A stretch of DNA of 24,429 nucleotides from Methylotenera_A sp046594885 (GCA_046594885.1 JBKJRD010000060.1:1-24429); one strand, 5' to 3'; numbered from the stretch's first letter, positions 1-8,071 are shown. Numbers and translations: made by a program. Notes: generated from the letters alone by a model not told the origin.

Positions 1-684
1 GGTTTTTAATTGTTTTTCTGCTATTTTGTAGTCAGGGAATAAATTTTCGACCACAGCCCAAAATTTGGCCGAATGATTCATTTCTCTTAAATGCGCCAGT
101 TCGTGGCAAATCACATAATTAATGATGTGTGGCGGCGCTTGTAATAAACGCCAGTTTAACCGCACTTCACCGCGGCTATTGCAACTACCCCAGCGCGATT
201 TTGCATTTGACAGCGTTAATGGCGGCGTAGGTACGCCCAATTTGGCCGCTAAAATGCTTAAGCGGCGACTAAAGTCTAAACTCGCTTGTTTTTGATACCA
301 CTGAATCACTTTGCGGCCAATAAGTGCATGGTTGTTGGGCGTTGCTGTTGTTACGATTAACCTGCTAGCATCAAATGCTAGGGCTTTATTACTGATGCTA
401 GCTGCAATACTTAACTGAATATCTTGGCCTAAATATAATAAATGCTCACCATCAACCCAGTGAATCGCATCCACTTGATTGGCCTCGCGCGCTTGCAATT
501 TGCGCCTAATCCAGTTGGATTTTTCTAGCAGAATCTGGTTGAGTTGAAACGCAAAAATACGTTTCGGCGCATGGACGACCAAGCCATCAGCCGTAATTTT
601 TAGCCCAACTGTACGGCGTTGCCGATGCTCTAATAGGTAGAAAATCGTTTCGCCATTAGCAAGTGTCAATACTTGGTTCGTCAT
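1..684 (-). CDS. YgjP/M48-like zinc metallopeptidase, 3' end outside window
   Basis: The frame is open from an ATG at 684 to the window edge, giving 228 residues with the C-terminus missing. Residues 194-204 read HELAHLREMNH, the HExxH zinc site (H194, H198, catalytic E195). Just before it lies SRWGSC, a hallmark of the YgjP/DUF45 (SprT-like, WLM-related) family. Family members are presumed metal-dependent peptidases, but their substrates are largely unknown. Only a short tail should be missing, since the family normally ends soon after the zinc motif. The ATG overlaps the plsC stop by four bases (ATGA), so the two are probably translationally coupled as the last genes of the glyS-gmhB-plsC unit. 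The family call is secure; the function is not. Confidence 0.9.
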   Translation of the reverse strand, partial: MTNQVLTLANGETIFYLLEHRQRRTVGLKITADGLVVHAPKRIFAFQLNQILLEKSNWIRRKLQAREANQVDAIHWVDGEHLLYLGQDIQLSIAASISNKALAFDASRLIVTTATPNNHALIGRKVIQWYQKQASLDFSRRLSILAAKLGVPTPPLTLSNAKSRWGSCNSRGEVRLNWRLLQAPPHIINYVICHELAHLREMNHSAKFWAVVENLFPDYKIAEKQLKT

Positions 685-1394
685 CCGTTATTCAGTACCA
701 GCATTTCCGCTTCAATCCATGCCTCAGCTAGCTGATTTGCCGCATCCACTTTTAAACCAGCTGTTTGAATCGGTGGCCCAATATGCAGTTGAATCACGCC
801 CGGCTTTTTAATAAAGCTATTTTTAGGCCAAAATTCACCAGCATTATGCGCCACAGGCACAATTGGCGTATTGGTGTGCGTGGCAAGCCATGCGCCGCCC
901 ATATGATATTTGCCGCGTTCACCGGGTGATTTGCGCGTGCCTTCTGGAAAAATCACTATCCATAGCCCTTTATTTAATCTGTCCTGCCCTATAGCCACCA
1001 GTTTTTTCAGCGCTTCTCGACCAGCGCTGCGATCAATTGCGATAGGCGAACTCATGGCTAATCCCCAGCCAAAAATAGGAATCCACAGTAGCTCGCGCTT
1101 CATCACATAAGATTGGGCTGGAAAAATCGCCTGAAAAGCCAAGGTCTCCCAAGCCGATTGATGTTTAGATAAAATGATACTGGGCCTGGTGGGAATATGC
1201 TCTAAGCCACTGATTTGATGTGTGATTTTGCAGGTGATACGCAGCCAGAAAATCATACTGCGTGCCCAACCAGAGATGAGATAATTTCGCGTGATGGGGT
1301 TGAGTGGCAGCGCTAAAAAAGCGATGAACGTAAAAATAGGTGCGGCAATCACTTGGCCTAAAAAAAATAACACAGAACGTAAAATTAATAGCAT
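681..1394 (-). CDS. plsC: 1-acyl-sn-glycerol-3-phosphate acyltransferase (PlsC family)
   Basis: This 237-residue inner-membrane enzyme would transfer an acyl chain to the sn-2 position of lysophosphatidic acid to make phosphatidic acid, a phospholipid precursor. A hydrophobic N-terminal segment (about residues 2-31) anchors it. The acyltransferase block I reads KHQSAWE (77-83), so the catalytic pair is H78 and E83, an HX4E form of the usual HX4D. Block III is FPEGTR at 149-154, and block IV is near PIVPVAHNAG. Its start lies about 100 bases downstream of the gmhB stop, and its stop overlaps the metallopeptidase start. gmhB next to plsC is a common betaproteobacterial arrangement. Family assignment is firm; preference for lysophosphatidate over another lyso-lipid is inferred. 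Confidence 0.92.
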   Translation of the reverse strand: MLLILRSVLFFLGQVIAAPIFTFIAFLALPLNPITRNYLISGWARSMIFWLRITCKITHQISGLEHIPTRPSIILSKHQSAWETLAFQAIFPAQSYVMKRELLWIPIFGWGLAMSSPIAIDRSAGREALKKLVAIGQDRLNKGLWIVIFPEGTRKSPGERGKYHMGGAWLATHTNTPIVPVAHNAGEFWPKNSFIKKPGVIQLHIGPPIQTAGLKVDAANQLAEAWIEAEMLVLNNG

Positions 1395-1495
1395 TTAAAA
1401 GCGCAAAGATGTCCGAATATTTAATGTAGACGTTAGTAACGTAGCGATTGAAGTTAATCTAAAAATTAAGTAAAAAATAGTGTTAAGTCAATCAA

Positions 1496-2053
1496 TTATG
1501 CCGTTTCAGAAATAATATGTTGCACCGCATCATTTAAATCAGCAAAAACTAAGGTATTTTTTGGCAAATGTTTATCAGGCAACTGGCTTTGTGCTAAGGT
1601 TTCTGCACCTTTGCCAGTGCGCACCAATACGGGCTTGCAACCAGCGTCGGCAAACGCTTGCAAATCGCGATACGCGTCACCAATGCCATATACTTCACTC
1701 AGTTCCACCGAAAATCGGCGACCAATATCTTCTATCATGCCTGTTTTGGGTTTGCGGCAATTGCAATGGTCATCCGCCAAGTGTGGACAATAAAACAGGG
1801 CATCGATACGGCCACCAACTAGTGCCAGCGCGCGATGCATCTTATCGTGAATGGCGTTTAATGTGGCCATATCAAACAAGCCACGTGCAATACCAGATTG
1901 GTTGGTTGCCACCACCACCCGAAAACCAGATTGGTTGAGTAGCGCAATTGCTTCCAGGCTACCCGCAATCGGAATCCACTCATTGGGACTTTTAATGAAG
2001 CTGGCGGAATCTTTGTTGATCACGCCGTCTCTATCTAAAATGACCAGTTTCAA
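1496..2053 (-). CDS. gmhB: D-glycero-beta-D-manno-heptose-1,7-bisphosphate 7-phosphatase
   Basis: A HAD-superfamily phosphatase of 185 residues that removes the 7-phosphate from heptose bisphosphate during ADP-heptose synthesis for the LPS inner core. Visible motifs are the nucleophile loop LDRDG (D7 and D9), motif II TNQSG (50-54), the GmhB-type zinc cluster with C89, H91, C97 and C99, and the metal-binding GIGDAYRD (D126). Length matches the family (about 180-190). It starts 21 bases after the glyS stop, so it is probably cotranscribed with glyQS. An alternative HAD substrate is possible, but the zinc cluster strongly favours GmhB. Confidence 0.93.
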   Translation of the reverse strand: MKLVILDRDGVINKDSASFIKSPNEWIPIAGSLEAIALLNQSGFRVVVATNQSGIARGLFDMATLNAIHDKMHRALALVGGRIDALFYCPHLADDHCNCRKPKTGMIEDIGRRFSVELSEVYGIGDAYRDLQAFADAGCKPVLVRTGKGAETLAQSQLPDKHLPKNTLVFADLNDAVQHIISETA

Positions 2054-2074
2054 GGTGTTAACTCGCGTAACATT

Positions 2075-4294
2075 TTAAGTGACCAACTTAGACAAATCCG
2101 CAACGCGGTTCATGGTTTGGTGCAATTTTGCCAATAAACCTAAACGATTCGCCCTCAGCGCAGCGTCATCGGCGTTGACCATCACATTATCAAAGAAATC
2201 ATCCACCGGTCCTTTGAGTGCCGCCAAAGCTTTAAGTGAACCAGTGTAATCGCCAATTTCAAACAGTTTATCCGCCTCAGGTTTTACGATACTTAACGCT
2301 TTATTTAAGGCAATTTCTGCGGGCTCTGCAAGTAACGCAGTGTCAATTTCTGCTTTTACCGTGCCTTCCACTTTTTTAAGGATATTGCTGACGCGTTTGT
2401 TTGCGGCGGCTAGGGCAGGGGCTTCAGTAAGAGCAGCAAAGTTCCGAACTGCTTCGAGACGTTTAGGTATTTCATTGAGATAATTTGGTGATATTGATAT
2501 ATATGTTGGAACTGTGCCTACTTCGCCCTCATCAAGTCTCACAACAGAATCTACCTCTTGAGAACTAAAGTTTTGCTCACGAAGATTTATTGATAGTCGG
2601 TCTTTTATAAAAGAAAGTAAGTCTTCATAACCAAAAAATGCCATAGCATTTTTTTCTGGATGATTATTCTGCAAAATAGTATCAGCGATTTCTTGCCTGC
2701 TCATATCGTTTAAAATCTTGAATGATACTTTAAGTAAGTCATTAATAGATAGCTGCACTCGACTTTGCGTAAGCATTCTGATAATACCTAATGCATGCCT
2801 TCTAAGTCCAAACGGATCTTTGTCACCTGTTGGTTTTTCACCTATGCTAAACAAACCAACCAAGGTTTCCAGTTTATCTGCCAACGCAACGCAATCACCT
2901 ACTAAATTACGTGGCAATTCATCGCCCGCAAAGCGCGGTTTGTAGTGATCTTCAATCGCGTAAGCAATATCATCATCCAAGCCTTCATATTGAGCGTAAT
3001 AGCGCCCCATAATGCCTTGTAATTCTGGAAACTCACCCACCATATCGGTAACCAAATCGGCTTTTGCCAGCATGGCGGCTTGCTCAGCTTGAGCGGCCAA
3101 TGGTTCACCACCCAATTGCAGGCCAATTGCTTTGGCAATCGCCATCACGCGTTTTGTACGTTCACCCTGGCTACCCAATTTGTTGTGATAAACCACTTTA
3201 TCTAAGCCGGCAATGCGGCTTTCTAATGTTTTTTTACGGTCTTGATCAAAAAAGAATTTTGCATCGGCCAAACGGGGGCGTATCACACGCTCATTGCCGC
3301 CAATCACAGCGCTTGGGTCTTTTGGCGATATATTTGAAACGATTAAAAATTGATTGGTTAATTTGTTGTTCACGTCTAAAAGCGGAAAGTATTTTTGATT
3401 CGCTTTCATGGTTAAAATCAAACATTCTGCTGGAACCTCTAAATAGCTTTGTTCAAACTGGCCAAGCAACACATTCGGGCGTTCAACCAATGCGGTGACT
3501 TCATCCAATAAGGCGTCATCATCAATTGGCTTAAGGTTTTGGCTGGCGGCTGCGGCATTTAATTGACGCACAATTTCAGCTTTTCTGACTGCAAAGCTGG
3601 CAATCACCGCCCCTTCATCCAATAATTGCTGCTCATAGCTATCGGCATGTTTAATAGTAATCACTGGGTTTTTGGCCTCAAAACGATGACCATGCGTGCT
3701 ATTGCTGGCGATTAAGCCCAATGCGTTTACAGCGATTGTGCTACTGCCATGCATGGCGACTAAACCGTGGGCTGGGCGCACAAAGTTAACGCTCTCCCAG
3801 CCTGGGTTTTGCGTATTTTCATGCAATTGATAAGTCATCACTTTGGGGATGGGTAGTTTTGCAATGGCTTCATTTAAAGCCTTCTGTAAGCCATCTTGCA
3901 GCGTGACCCCGGTTTGTAGCACATCTAAAAATAGCGTGTTATTGTCATTTTTAAGGCTAGCAACCGCCGATGCATCGGCACCTAAACTTTGCAGTTTTTT
4001 AATCAAGGCAGGGGTCGCCATGCCATTAGCATCCAAGCCCACGTTAGCTGGCATCAGCTTTTGCGATACCTGTTTATCAGCACCTTTATCCGCCACATAT
4101 TTAATATGCGCAGCCAAACGGCGCGGCGTGGCGAAAGCGGTGACAGTTGCATTTTCTAAGGTTAAGCCTTGCGTTTTCAGCGAATCAAACAACACGCTGG
4201 AAAAAGCTTGGCCTAGTTTATTTAGTGCTTTGGGGGGTAGTTCCTCAACAAATAACTCAAGCAATAGATTCTTATTGTGCGGATTTTTTTCCAT
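2075..4294 (-). CDS. glyS: Glycine--tRNA ligase beta subunit
   Basis: The beta subunit (739 residues) of the bacterial alpha2beta2 glycyl-tRNA synthetase, which binds tRNA-Gly. The N-terminus (LLLELFVEELPPKAL), the central SPKDPSAVIGGNERVIRPRL region and the C-terminal AAANKRVSNILKK block are typical of GlyS. It is longer than the E. coli protein (689). Much of the extra length lies at about residues 500-620, encoded at about 2440-2800. There the DNA is visibly AT-rich and uses ATA, AGA and AGG codons that are scarce elsewhere in the gene. The frame stays open and conserved sequence resumes after it, so the gene appears intact. It starts two bases after the glyQ stop, consistent with coupled expression of the two subunits. 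Confidence 0.96.
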   Translation of the reverse strand: MEKNPHNKNLLLELFVEELPPKALNKLGQAFSSVLFDSLKTQGLTLENATVTAFATPRRLAAHIKYVADKGADKQVSQKLMPANVGLDANGMATPALIKKLQSLGADASAVASLKNDNNTLFLDVLQTGVTLQDGLQKALNEAIAKLPIPKVMTYQLHENTQNPGWESVNFVRPAHGLVAMHGSSTIAVNALGLIASNSTHGHRFEAKNPVITIKHADSYEQQLLDEGAVIASFAVRKAEIVRQLNAAAASQNLKPIDDDALLDEVTALVERPNVLLGQFEQSYLEVPAECLILTMKANQKYFPLLDVNNKLTNQFLIVSNISPKDPSAVIGGNERVIRPRLADAKFFFDQDRKKTLESRIAGLDKVVYHNKLGSQGERTKRVMAIAKAIGLQLGGEPLAAQAEQAAMLAKADLVTDMVGEFPELQGIMGRYYAQYEGLDDDIAYAIEDHYKPRFAGDELPRNLVGDCVALADKLETLVGLFSIGEKPTGDKDPFGLRRHALGIIRMLTQSRVQLSINDLLKVSFKILNDMSRQEIADTILQNNHPEKNAMAFFGYEDLLSFIKDRLSINLREQNFSSQEVDSVVRLDEGEVGTVPTYISISPNYLNEIPKRLEAVRNFAALTEAPALAAANKRVSNILKKVEGTVKAEIDTALLAEPAEIALNKALSIVKPEADKLFEIGDYTGSLKALAALKGPVDDFFDNVMVNADDAALRANRLGLLAKLHQTMNRVADLSKLVT

Positions 4295-4296
4295 GC

Positions 4297-5250
4297 TTAT
4301 GCCGCTACTTTCTTCGCTGACGCTGATTTTGCCAAATCTAATTTGGCAAGACCAGCCAATACTTCATCTGCCCAATTTTTAGGCGCCAATGGAAAGCCCA
4401 ATCTGGCTCGGCTATCCAGATAGCTGGCAGCTACGGCGCGGGCGATATTGCGAATTTTGCCAATATAGGCAGCGCGCTCGGTCACTGAAATAGCGCCTCT
4501 GGCATCTAATAAATTAAAGGTATGCGCGGCTTTTAACACTTGCTCATAAGCGGGCAGGGCGAGTTTTTGTTCCACTAAATTAACGGCTTGTTTTTCGTGC
4601 GCAATAAATGCGGTAAACAAAAAATCCACATCAGAATGTTCAAAATTATAGGCGGATTGCTCTACCTCGTTTTGGTGAAACACATCGCCGTATTGCACAT
4701 TTTCAGCGTATTGCAAATCGTAAACGCTATCTACACCTTGTAAATACATGGCGAGACGCTCTAAACCATAAGTGATTTCGCCGGTAATGGGTTTGCAGTT
4801 AATGCCGCCTACTTGCTGAAAATAGGTAAACTGCGTGACCTCCATGCCGTTTAGCCACACCTCCCAGCCCAAGCCCCATGCGCCCAAAGTCGGATTTTCC
4901 CAATCGTCTTCTACAAAGCGAATATCATTTTGTTTTAAATCGAATCCTAATGATTCAAGCGAACCTAAATACAGATCTAAAATATTGGATGGTGCAGGTT
5001 TTAATACCACTTGGTATTGGTAATAATGCTGCAGACGGTTCGGGTTTTCACCATAACGACCATCTTTTGGGCGGCGGCTTGGCTGCACGTAGGCGGCTTT
5101 CCATGGCTCTGGGCCAAGCGCACGCAAAAACGTGGCCGTATGCGAAGTGCCTGCGCCAACTTCCATATCGTAGGGTTGCAGTAGCGTGCAGCCTTGCTTA
5201 TCCCAATATTGTTGCAGGGTTAAAATAATTTGTTGAAAAGTGAGCACCAT
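4297..5250 (-). CDS. glyQ: Glycine--tRNA ligase alpha subunit
   Basis: The 317-residue catalytic subunit that activates glycine with ATP and charges tRNA-Gly together with GlyS. The N-terminal half is highly conserved: LQQYWDKQGCTLLQPYDMEVGAGT, then WKAAYVQPSRRPKDGRYGENPNRLQ, then FVEDDWENPTLGAWGLGWEVWLNGMEVTQF, as in other bacterial class II GlyQ proteins. A lysine/alanine-rich tail after about residue 295 is the variable end. It lies 37 bases downstream of lnt and two bases upstream of glyS, in the order expected for the lnt-glyQ-glyS cluster. Confidence 0.97.
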   Translation of the reverse strand: MVLTFQQIILTLQQYWDKQGCTLLQPYDMEVGAGTSHTATFLRALGPEPWKAAYVQPSRRPKDGRYGENPNRLQHYYQYQVVLKPAPSNILDLYLGSLESLGFDLKQNDIRFVEDDWENPTLGAWGLGWEVWLNGMEVTQFTYFQQVGGINCKPITGEITYGLERLAMYLQGVDSVYDLQYAENVQYGDVFHQNEVEQSAYNFEHSDVDFLFTAFIAHEKQAVNLVEQKLALPAYEQVLKAAHTFNLLDARGAISVTERAAYIGKIRNIARAVAASYLDSRARLGFPLAPKNWADEVLAGLAKLDLAKSASAKKVAA

Positions 5251-5287
5251 AATCTTACTTACTGTTACAAAAAGTCAAAGCAAGATT

Positions 5288-6826
5288 TTACCTTAGAAAG
5301 TTGGTTTTCCGCGACTGCTTAATCCAAGCCAATATGGCTAAAGCCACAAAACTCAGCACAATAAATGGCCAATTGCCCCAGCGTATATAAGGCGTACTGC
5401 CAGCATAGCCTTGCGCAATTACATTTAACACGGTTTGCACATCGTGCGGCGCATGGGCAATCACATAGCCATGCGTATCTATGGCGGCGGTTGCACCTGT
5501 ATTGGTGGCGCGCAACATCATGCGGCCTGTTTCCAACGCGCGCGCTTGGCTAAACTGCATATGCTGATCAGCTGCATATGATTGACCGTACCAGGCGTCG
5601 TTACTGATATTCACCAATAGCGTGGCCGTGGGTAATTGCTGAATAATCTCTTCACCAAACACGTCTTCGTAACATACATTCACCGCGACTTGTTGATTGC
5701 CTAACTGCATCGGTGTTTGATACGCACCGCCGCGTGATAAATCACTCAATGGCATATTGAGCCAATCGCGATAAATCCAGCCAAATACTTGTTTTAACGG
5801 AATATATTCACCAAATGGCACTAAGTGGTTTTTGGCGTAGCTTTGCGTTGGCGAGATGCCAAAACTGAAAGCGCTATTAAAATATTCGCCTGTTTTTTCG
5901 GTTAACTCAACCAAGCCGACAATAATATTGCCGTTATTTTGCTTGGCATGATGGGTTAATGCATCGGTAATACTCACATCAATTCGGCTAGAAATAATAG
6001 GTAAAGCGGTTTCGGGTAACACGATGAGTTGCGCATTGCTTTGCTTAACCAGCGCCATATAAGTATTAATGGTGTTTTGCGCGGTATCGGGTGACCATTT
6101 AGTCTCTTGCGCAATATTGCCCTGAATCAGCGTGGTGCTAATCGGCTTGCCTGTCGGTGAAGTCCACTCGACAATTTTTAATAAATTGCCAGTCACGATG
6201 ATTAAAATGAAAGCGATAATTGCGTTGCGTTTTTCAATACTAGATAAATTAGGTTTTACCGACCAATACGCGATAATTGCTGCCACTAAAGCGGTAATCA
6301 CCGATACGCCGTAAACGCCGATAATTGGCATATAACCGGCCAGCGGGCTGTGCGGCACTTGGCTGTAGCCCAAACTTAACCATGGAAAACCAGTAAAAAT
6401 CCAGCTGCGCACCCAATCAGATAATCCCCATAACACAGGCGCGCTAATGATTATAAAACCAAAACGTTTGCTTAAATAGCCGACTAATCCCACAAATAAC
6501 GCCATAAATGCGCACAGGCAAAAGGTAGAGAATCCTGCAAACCACCAGGGCATGCCGCCAAAATCGTGCAGGCTGATGTAGATCCAGTAGGTGCCAACCA
6601 CATGTAAGCCTAAGCCAAATTGAAAGCCTAGTTTAAAAGCGCTTTTGGCAGAGTCTGCCTTAAGCCAGCAATAAATAATGCCGATTAAAGACAGAATTGC
6701 CGCGGGAAAAATATAGAAGGGCGCAAATGCCAAAACGGCGAATGCGCCCAACAAATAGGGAATGGCAAAACGAAATGCTGAAAAAATTTGAATCATTGGT
6801 TTGAGATGAAAATGTGAATAACGCAT
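5288..6826 (-). CDS. lnt: Apolipoprotein N-acyltransferase
   Basis: An inner-membrane enzyme that adds the third acyl chain to the N-terminal cysteine of lipoproteins. The N-terminal half is a bundle of membrane segments; the C-terminal half is a nitrilase domain with the E-K-C triad at E272 (LPETALP), K332 (KNHLVPFGEY) and C385 (VCYEDVFGE). The start is uncertain. A GTG at 6880 has a GGTGGAG sequence ahead of it, but it falls inside the mscL promoter. The ATG at 6826 lies three bases from the predicted transcript start (511 residues). The ATG at 6796 best matches the family N-terminus (501 residues). I chose 6826. It ends the ancestral miaB-phoH-ybeY-corC-lnt series, from which it is now separated by mscL and a secreted-protein gene. 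Confidence 0.93.
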   Translation of the reverse strand: MRYSHFHLKPMIQIFSAFRFAIPYLLGAFAVLAFAPFYIFPAAILSLIGIIYCWLKADSAKSAFKLGFQFGLGLHVVGTYWIYISLHDFGGMPWWFAGFSTFCLCAFMALFVGLVGYLSKRFGFIIISAPVLWGLSDWVRSWIFTGFPWLSLGYSQVPHSPLAGYMPIIGVYGVSVITALVAAIIAYWSVKPNLSSIEKRNAIIAFILIIVTGNLLKIVEWTSPTGKPISTTLIQGNIAQETKWSPDTAQNTINTYMALVKQSNAQLIVLPETALPIISSRIDVSITDALTHHAKQNNGNIIVGLVELTEKTGEYFNSAFSFGISPTQSYAKNHLVPFGEYIPLKQVFGWIYRDWLNMPLSDLSRGGAYQTPMQLGNQQVAVNVCYEDVFGEEIIQQLPTATLLVNISNDAWYGQSYAADQHMQFSQARALETGRMMLRATNTGATAAIDTHGYVIAHAPHDVQTVLNVIAQGYAGSTPYIRWGNWPFIVLSFVALAILAWIKQSRKTNFLR

Positions 6827-6835
6827 TGTAATCAA

Positions 6836-6865
6836 TTTATAATGATTTTTAGCATTCCGCGACAA
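6836..6865 (-). promoter_or_regulatory. Candidate sigma70 promoter for lnt
   Basis: Read on the minus strand, TTGTCG (6865-6860) is followed after 18 bases by TATAAA (6841-6836). Initiation would be near 6829, about three bases before the ATG at 6826, so the transcript would be nearly leaderless. It interleaves with the divergent mscL promoter. Confidence 0.45.
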
Positions 6866-6869
6866 AACG

Positions 6870-6899
6870 TTGACAAGCACTTACGCTCCACCCTATATT
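6870..6899 (+). promoter_or_regulatory. Strong candidate sigma70 promoter for mscL
   Basis: A perfect -35 TTGACA (6870-6875) is followed after 18 bases by TATATT (6894-6899), a five-of-six match to TATAAT. Transcription would start near 6906, leaving a leader of about 59 bases before the mscL ATG with AAGGGG as ribosome binding site. Confidence 0.7.
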
Positions 6900-6964
6900 G
6901 CTTTTGCTACACGTGATTTGTTTTATTTTGATTTATTGATGGCTGCATTTTAAGGGGAAACGCA

Positions 6965-7378
6965 ATGAGTATGGCATCAGAATTTAAAGCTTTTATCAGT
7001 AAAGGCAATGTGATGGATTTGGCCGTAGGTGTCATCATTGGCGCGGCTTTTGGCAAAATTGTGAGTTCGCTGGTTGATGATATCATCATGCCGATTGTGG
7101 GTAAAATTTTTGGTGGGCTAGATTTCAGTAATCTCTATATTCCATTGAATGGTCAAGAAATGGGGTTGGCTTTGGTAGAGGCTAAAAAATTGGGCGCTGT
7201 ATTGGCTTACGGTAATTTTGTGACGGTTGTGTTGAATTTTATTATTTTGGCTTTTGTTATTTTTCAAATGGTCAAAATGGTGAATAGAATGCAGAAAGCT
7301 GAACCACCGCCTGCGCCAGTTGCTACGCCAGATGATATTTTGTTGTTGCGTGAAATTCGCGATGCGCTTAAAAAGTAA
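6965..7378 (+). CDS. mscL: Large-conductance mechanosensitive channel
   Basis: A 137-residue homopentameric inner-membrane channel that opens under membrane tension to release solutes during hypo-osmotic shock. The N-terminal amphipathic helix (SEFKAFISKGNVMDLAVGVI) is followed by the pore helix with the GAAFGKIVSSLVDDIIMP signature, a periplasmic loop, the second membrane helix (about 79-100), and a charged C-terminal helix ending LLREIRDALKK. Length is normal. The ATG at 6965 has AAGGGG eight bases upstream and its own sigma70 promoter. It stands alone on the plus strand inside a minus-strand series, facing a secreted-protein gene with a shared terminator between them. The stop codon lies within a 15-bp tandem duplication. 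Confidence 0.97.
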   Translation: MSMASEFKAFISKGNVMDLAVGVIIGAAFGKIVSSLVDDIIMPIVGKIFGGLDFSNLYIPLNGQEMGLALVEAKKLGAVLAYGNFVTVVLNFIILAFVIFQMVKMVNRMQKAEPPPAPVATPDDILLLREIRDALKK

Positions 7379-7399
7379 CTGTGTAAAAAGTAACTGTGT
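7370..7399 (+). repeat. 15-bp perfect tandem duplication over the mscL stop
   Basis: The unit AAAAAGTAACTGTGT occurs twice head to tail (7370-7384 and 7385-7399), followed by a degenerate third start. The first copy contains the last lysine codon and the TAA stop of mscL, so the duplication leaves the protein unchanged. Confidence 0.9.
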
Positions 7400-7442
7400 A
7401 AAATAATTGTGCTAAAAAAAGTGTTAAGTCATAAATAAAACA

Positions 7443-7479
7443 TGAATAAAAAGGATGCAACTGCATCCTTTTTTATTCA
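7443..7479. terminator. Bidirectional rho-independent terminator between mscL and the secreted-protein gene
   Basis: The arms TGAATAAAAAGGATGCA and TGCATCCTTTTTTATTCA are complementary apart from one extra T and enclose a two-base gap, so the real loop is slightly larger. The stem has a GC-containing core with A-rich and T-rich flanks on both sides, as expected for a terminator acting in both directions between convergent genes. Confidence 0.88.
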
Positions 7480-7510
7480 CATCTAGTTTAGTAACAATCA
7501 ACAACGATAG

Positions 7511-7981
7511 TTACAGCTCGGGTTTGCTATTAGGCATTTCATAAGCCTGGCCTTGTTCTCGCTCACTACCGTCATTATTCAAAAACACGACCTGAATCAC
7601 TTTGTCATCAATAAAATCAAGCTCGGTTGTTTGATAATAACTGCCATCTTCGGCCGTATTAATATGATGGTATTGCCAAATTGACGCGACCACCCTGCCA
7701 GAATCTTTGAGTTTAATATCATCCGCTTTGGCAGGTTCGCCTAGCTGTGCAATGATTTGTGCTTTGGTGAATTTATTAATCGCATTAACAAACTCTTTTT
7801 CTGTGGTAGGAATTTCTACTAACTCCTCTAAAGGGGTTTGCACTAATGGATTTTCCGCTAATTGTGCAGGTACATCATCAGATAGTGGAATGATGGTCGC
7901 TTCATCAACATTTTCGGCAAAAGCCGATGCAGGCAATAGCATTGGTGCGGATAATAAAACAGCGGTTAATAGTTTATTCAT
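7511..7981 (-). CDS. Secreted protein of unknown function, possible BamE/SmpA-like fold
   Basis: A 156-residue protein with a clear Sec signal peptide (MNKLLTAVLLSAPMLLPASA, likely cleavage after AFA at about 23), so it should be periplasmic. No lipobox cysteine is seen. The acidic linker (about 24-60) is followed by a region that resembles the BamE/SmpA/OmlA pattern: FTKAQIIAQLGEPAK, then a tryptophan-tyrosine strand (IWQYHH), a YYQTTELDF strand and DDKVIQVVFLNNDG. That resemblance is by eye and is only suggestive. The ATG at 7981 has CGGAG upstream. It lies 90 bases after corC, so it may be read from the corC transcript or its own promoter, and it ends at the terminator shared with mscL. 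I cannot name a function. Confidence 0.85.
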   Translation of the reverse strand: MNKLLTAVLLSAPMLLPASAFAENVDEATIIPLSDDVPAQLAENPLVQTPLEELVEIPTTEKEFVNAINKFTKAQIIAQLGEPAKADDIKLKDSGRVVASIWQYHHINTAEDGSYYQTTELDFIDDKVIQVVFLNNDGSEREQGQAYEMPNSKPEL

Positions 7982-8071
7982 TTGCGTCTCCGTAACAGTT
8001 CTATTAAGAGATTAAAGCTGACGATTTAGTTCAACATGCTGTTTAGTTTGATGTTAGCGTTGCGTGAAATA

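Noticed and set aside
1430..1442. Palindrome ACGTTAGTAACGT between gmhB and plsC.
   Set aside because: Short arms with a single central base and no T tract; too weak to call a terminator or operator.
2902..3138. A 78-codon minus-strand frame within glyS.
   Set aside because: It is a shadow frame of glyS, with no recognisable domain and no ribosome binding site.
3064..3498. A 144-codon plus-strand frame opposite glyS.
   Set aside because: Antisense shadow of a conserved gene; the translation has no family features.
3843..4382. A 179-codon plus-strand frame opposite the glyS/glyQ junction.
   Set aside because: It spans the junction of two well-supported minus-strand genes and looks like a by-product of their codon use.
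6827..6880. A longer lnt with GTG start and GGTGGAG ribosome binding site.
   Set aside because: The extension overlaps a near-consensus mscL promoter and adds a polar N-terminus that is not typical of Lnt. It is not fully excluded.
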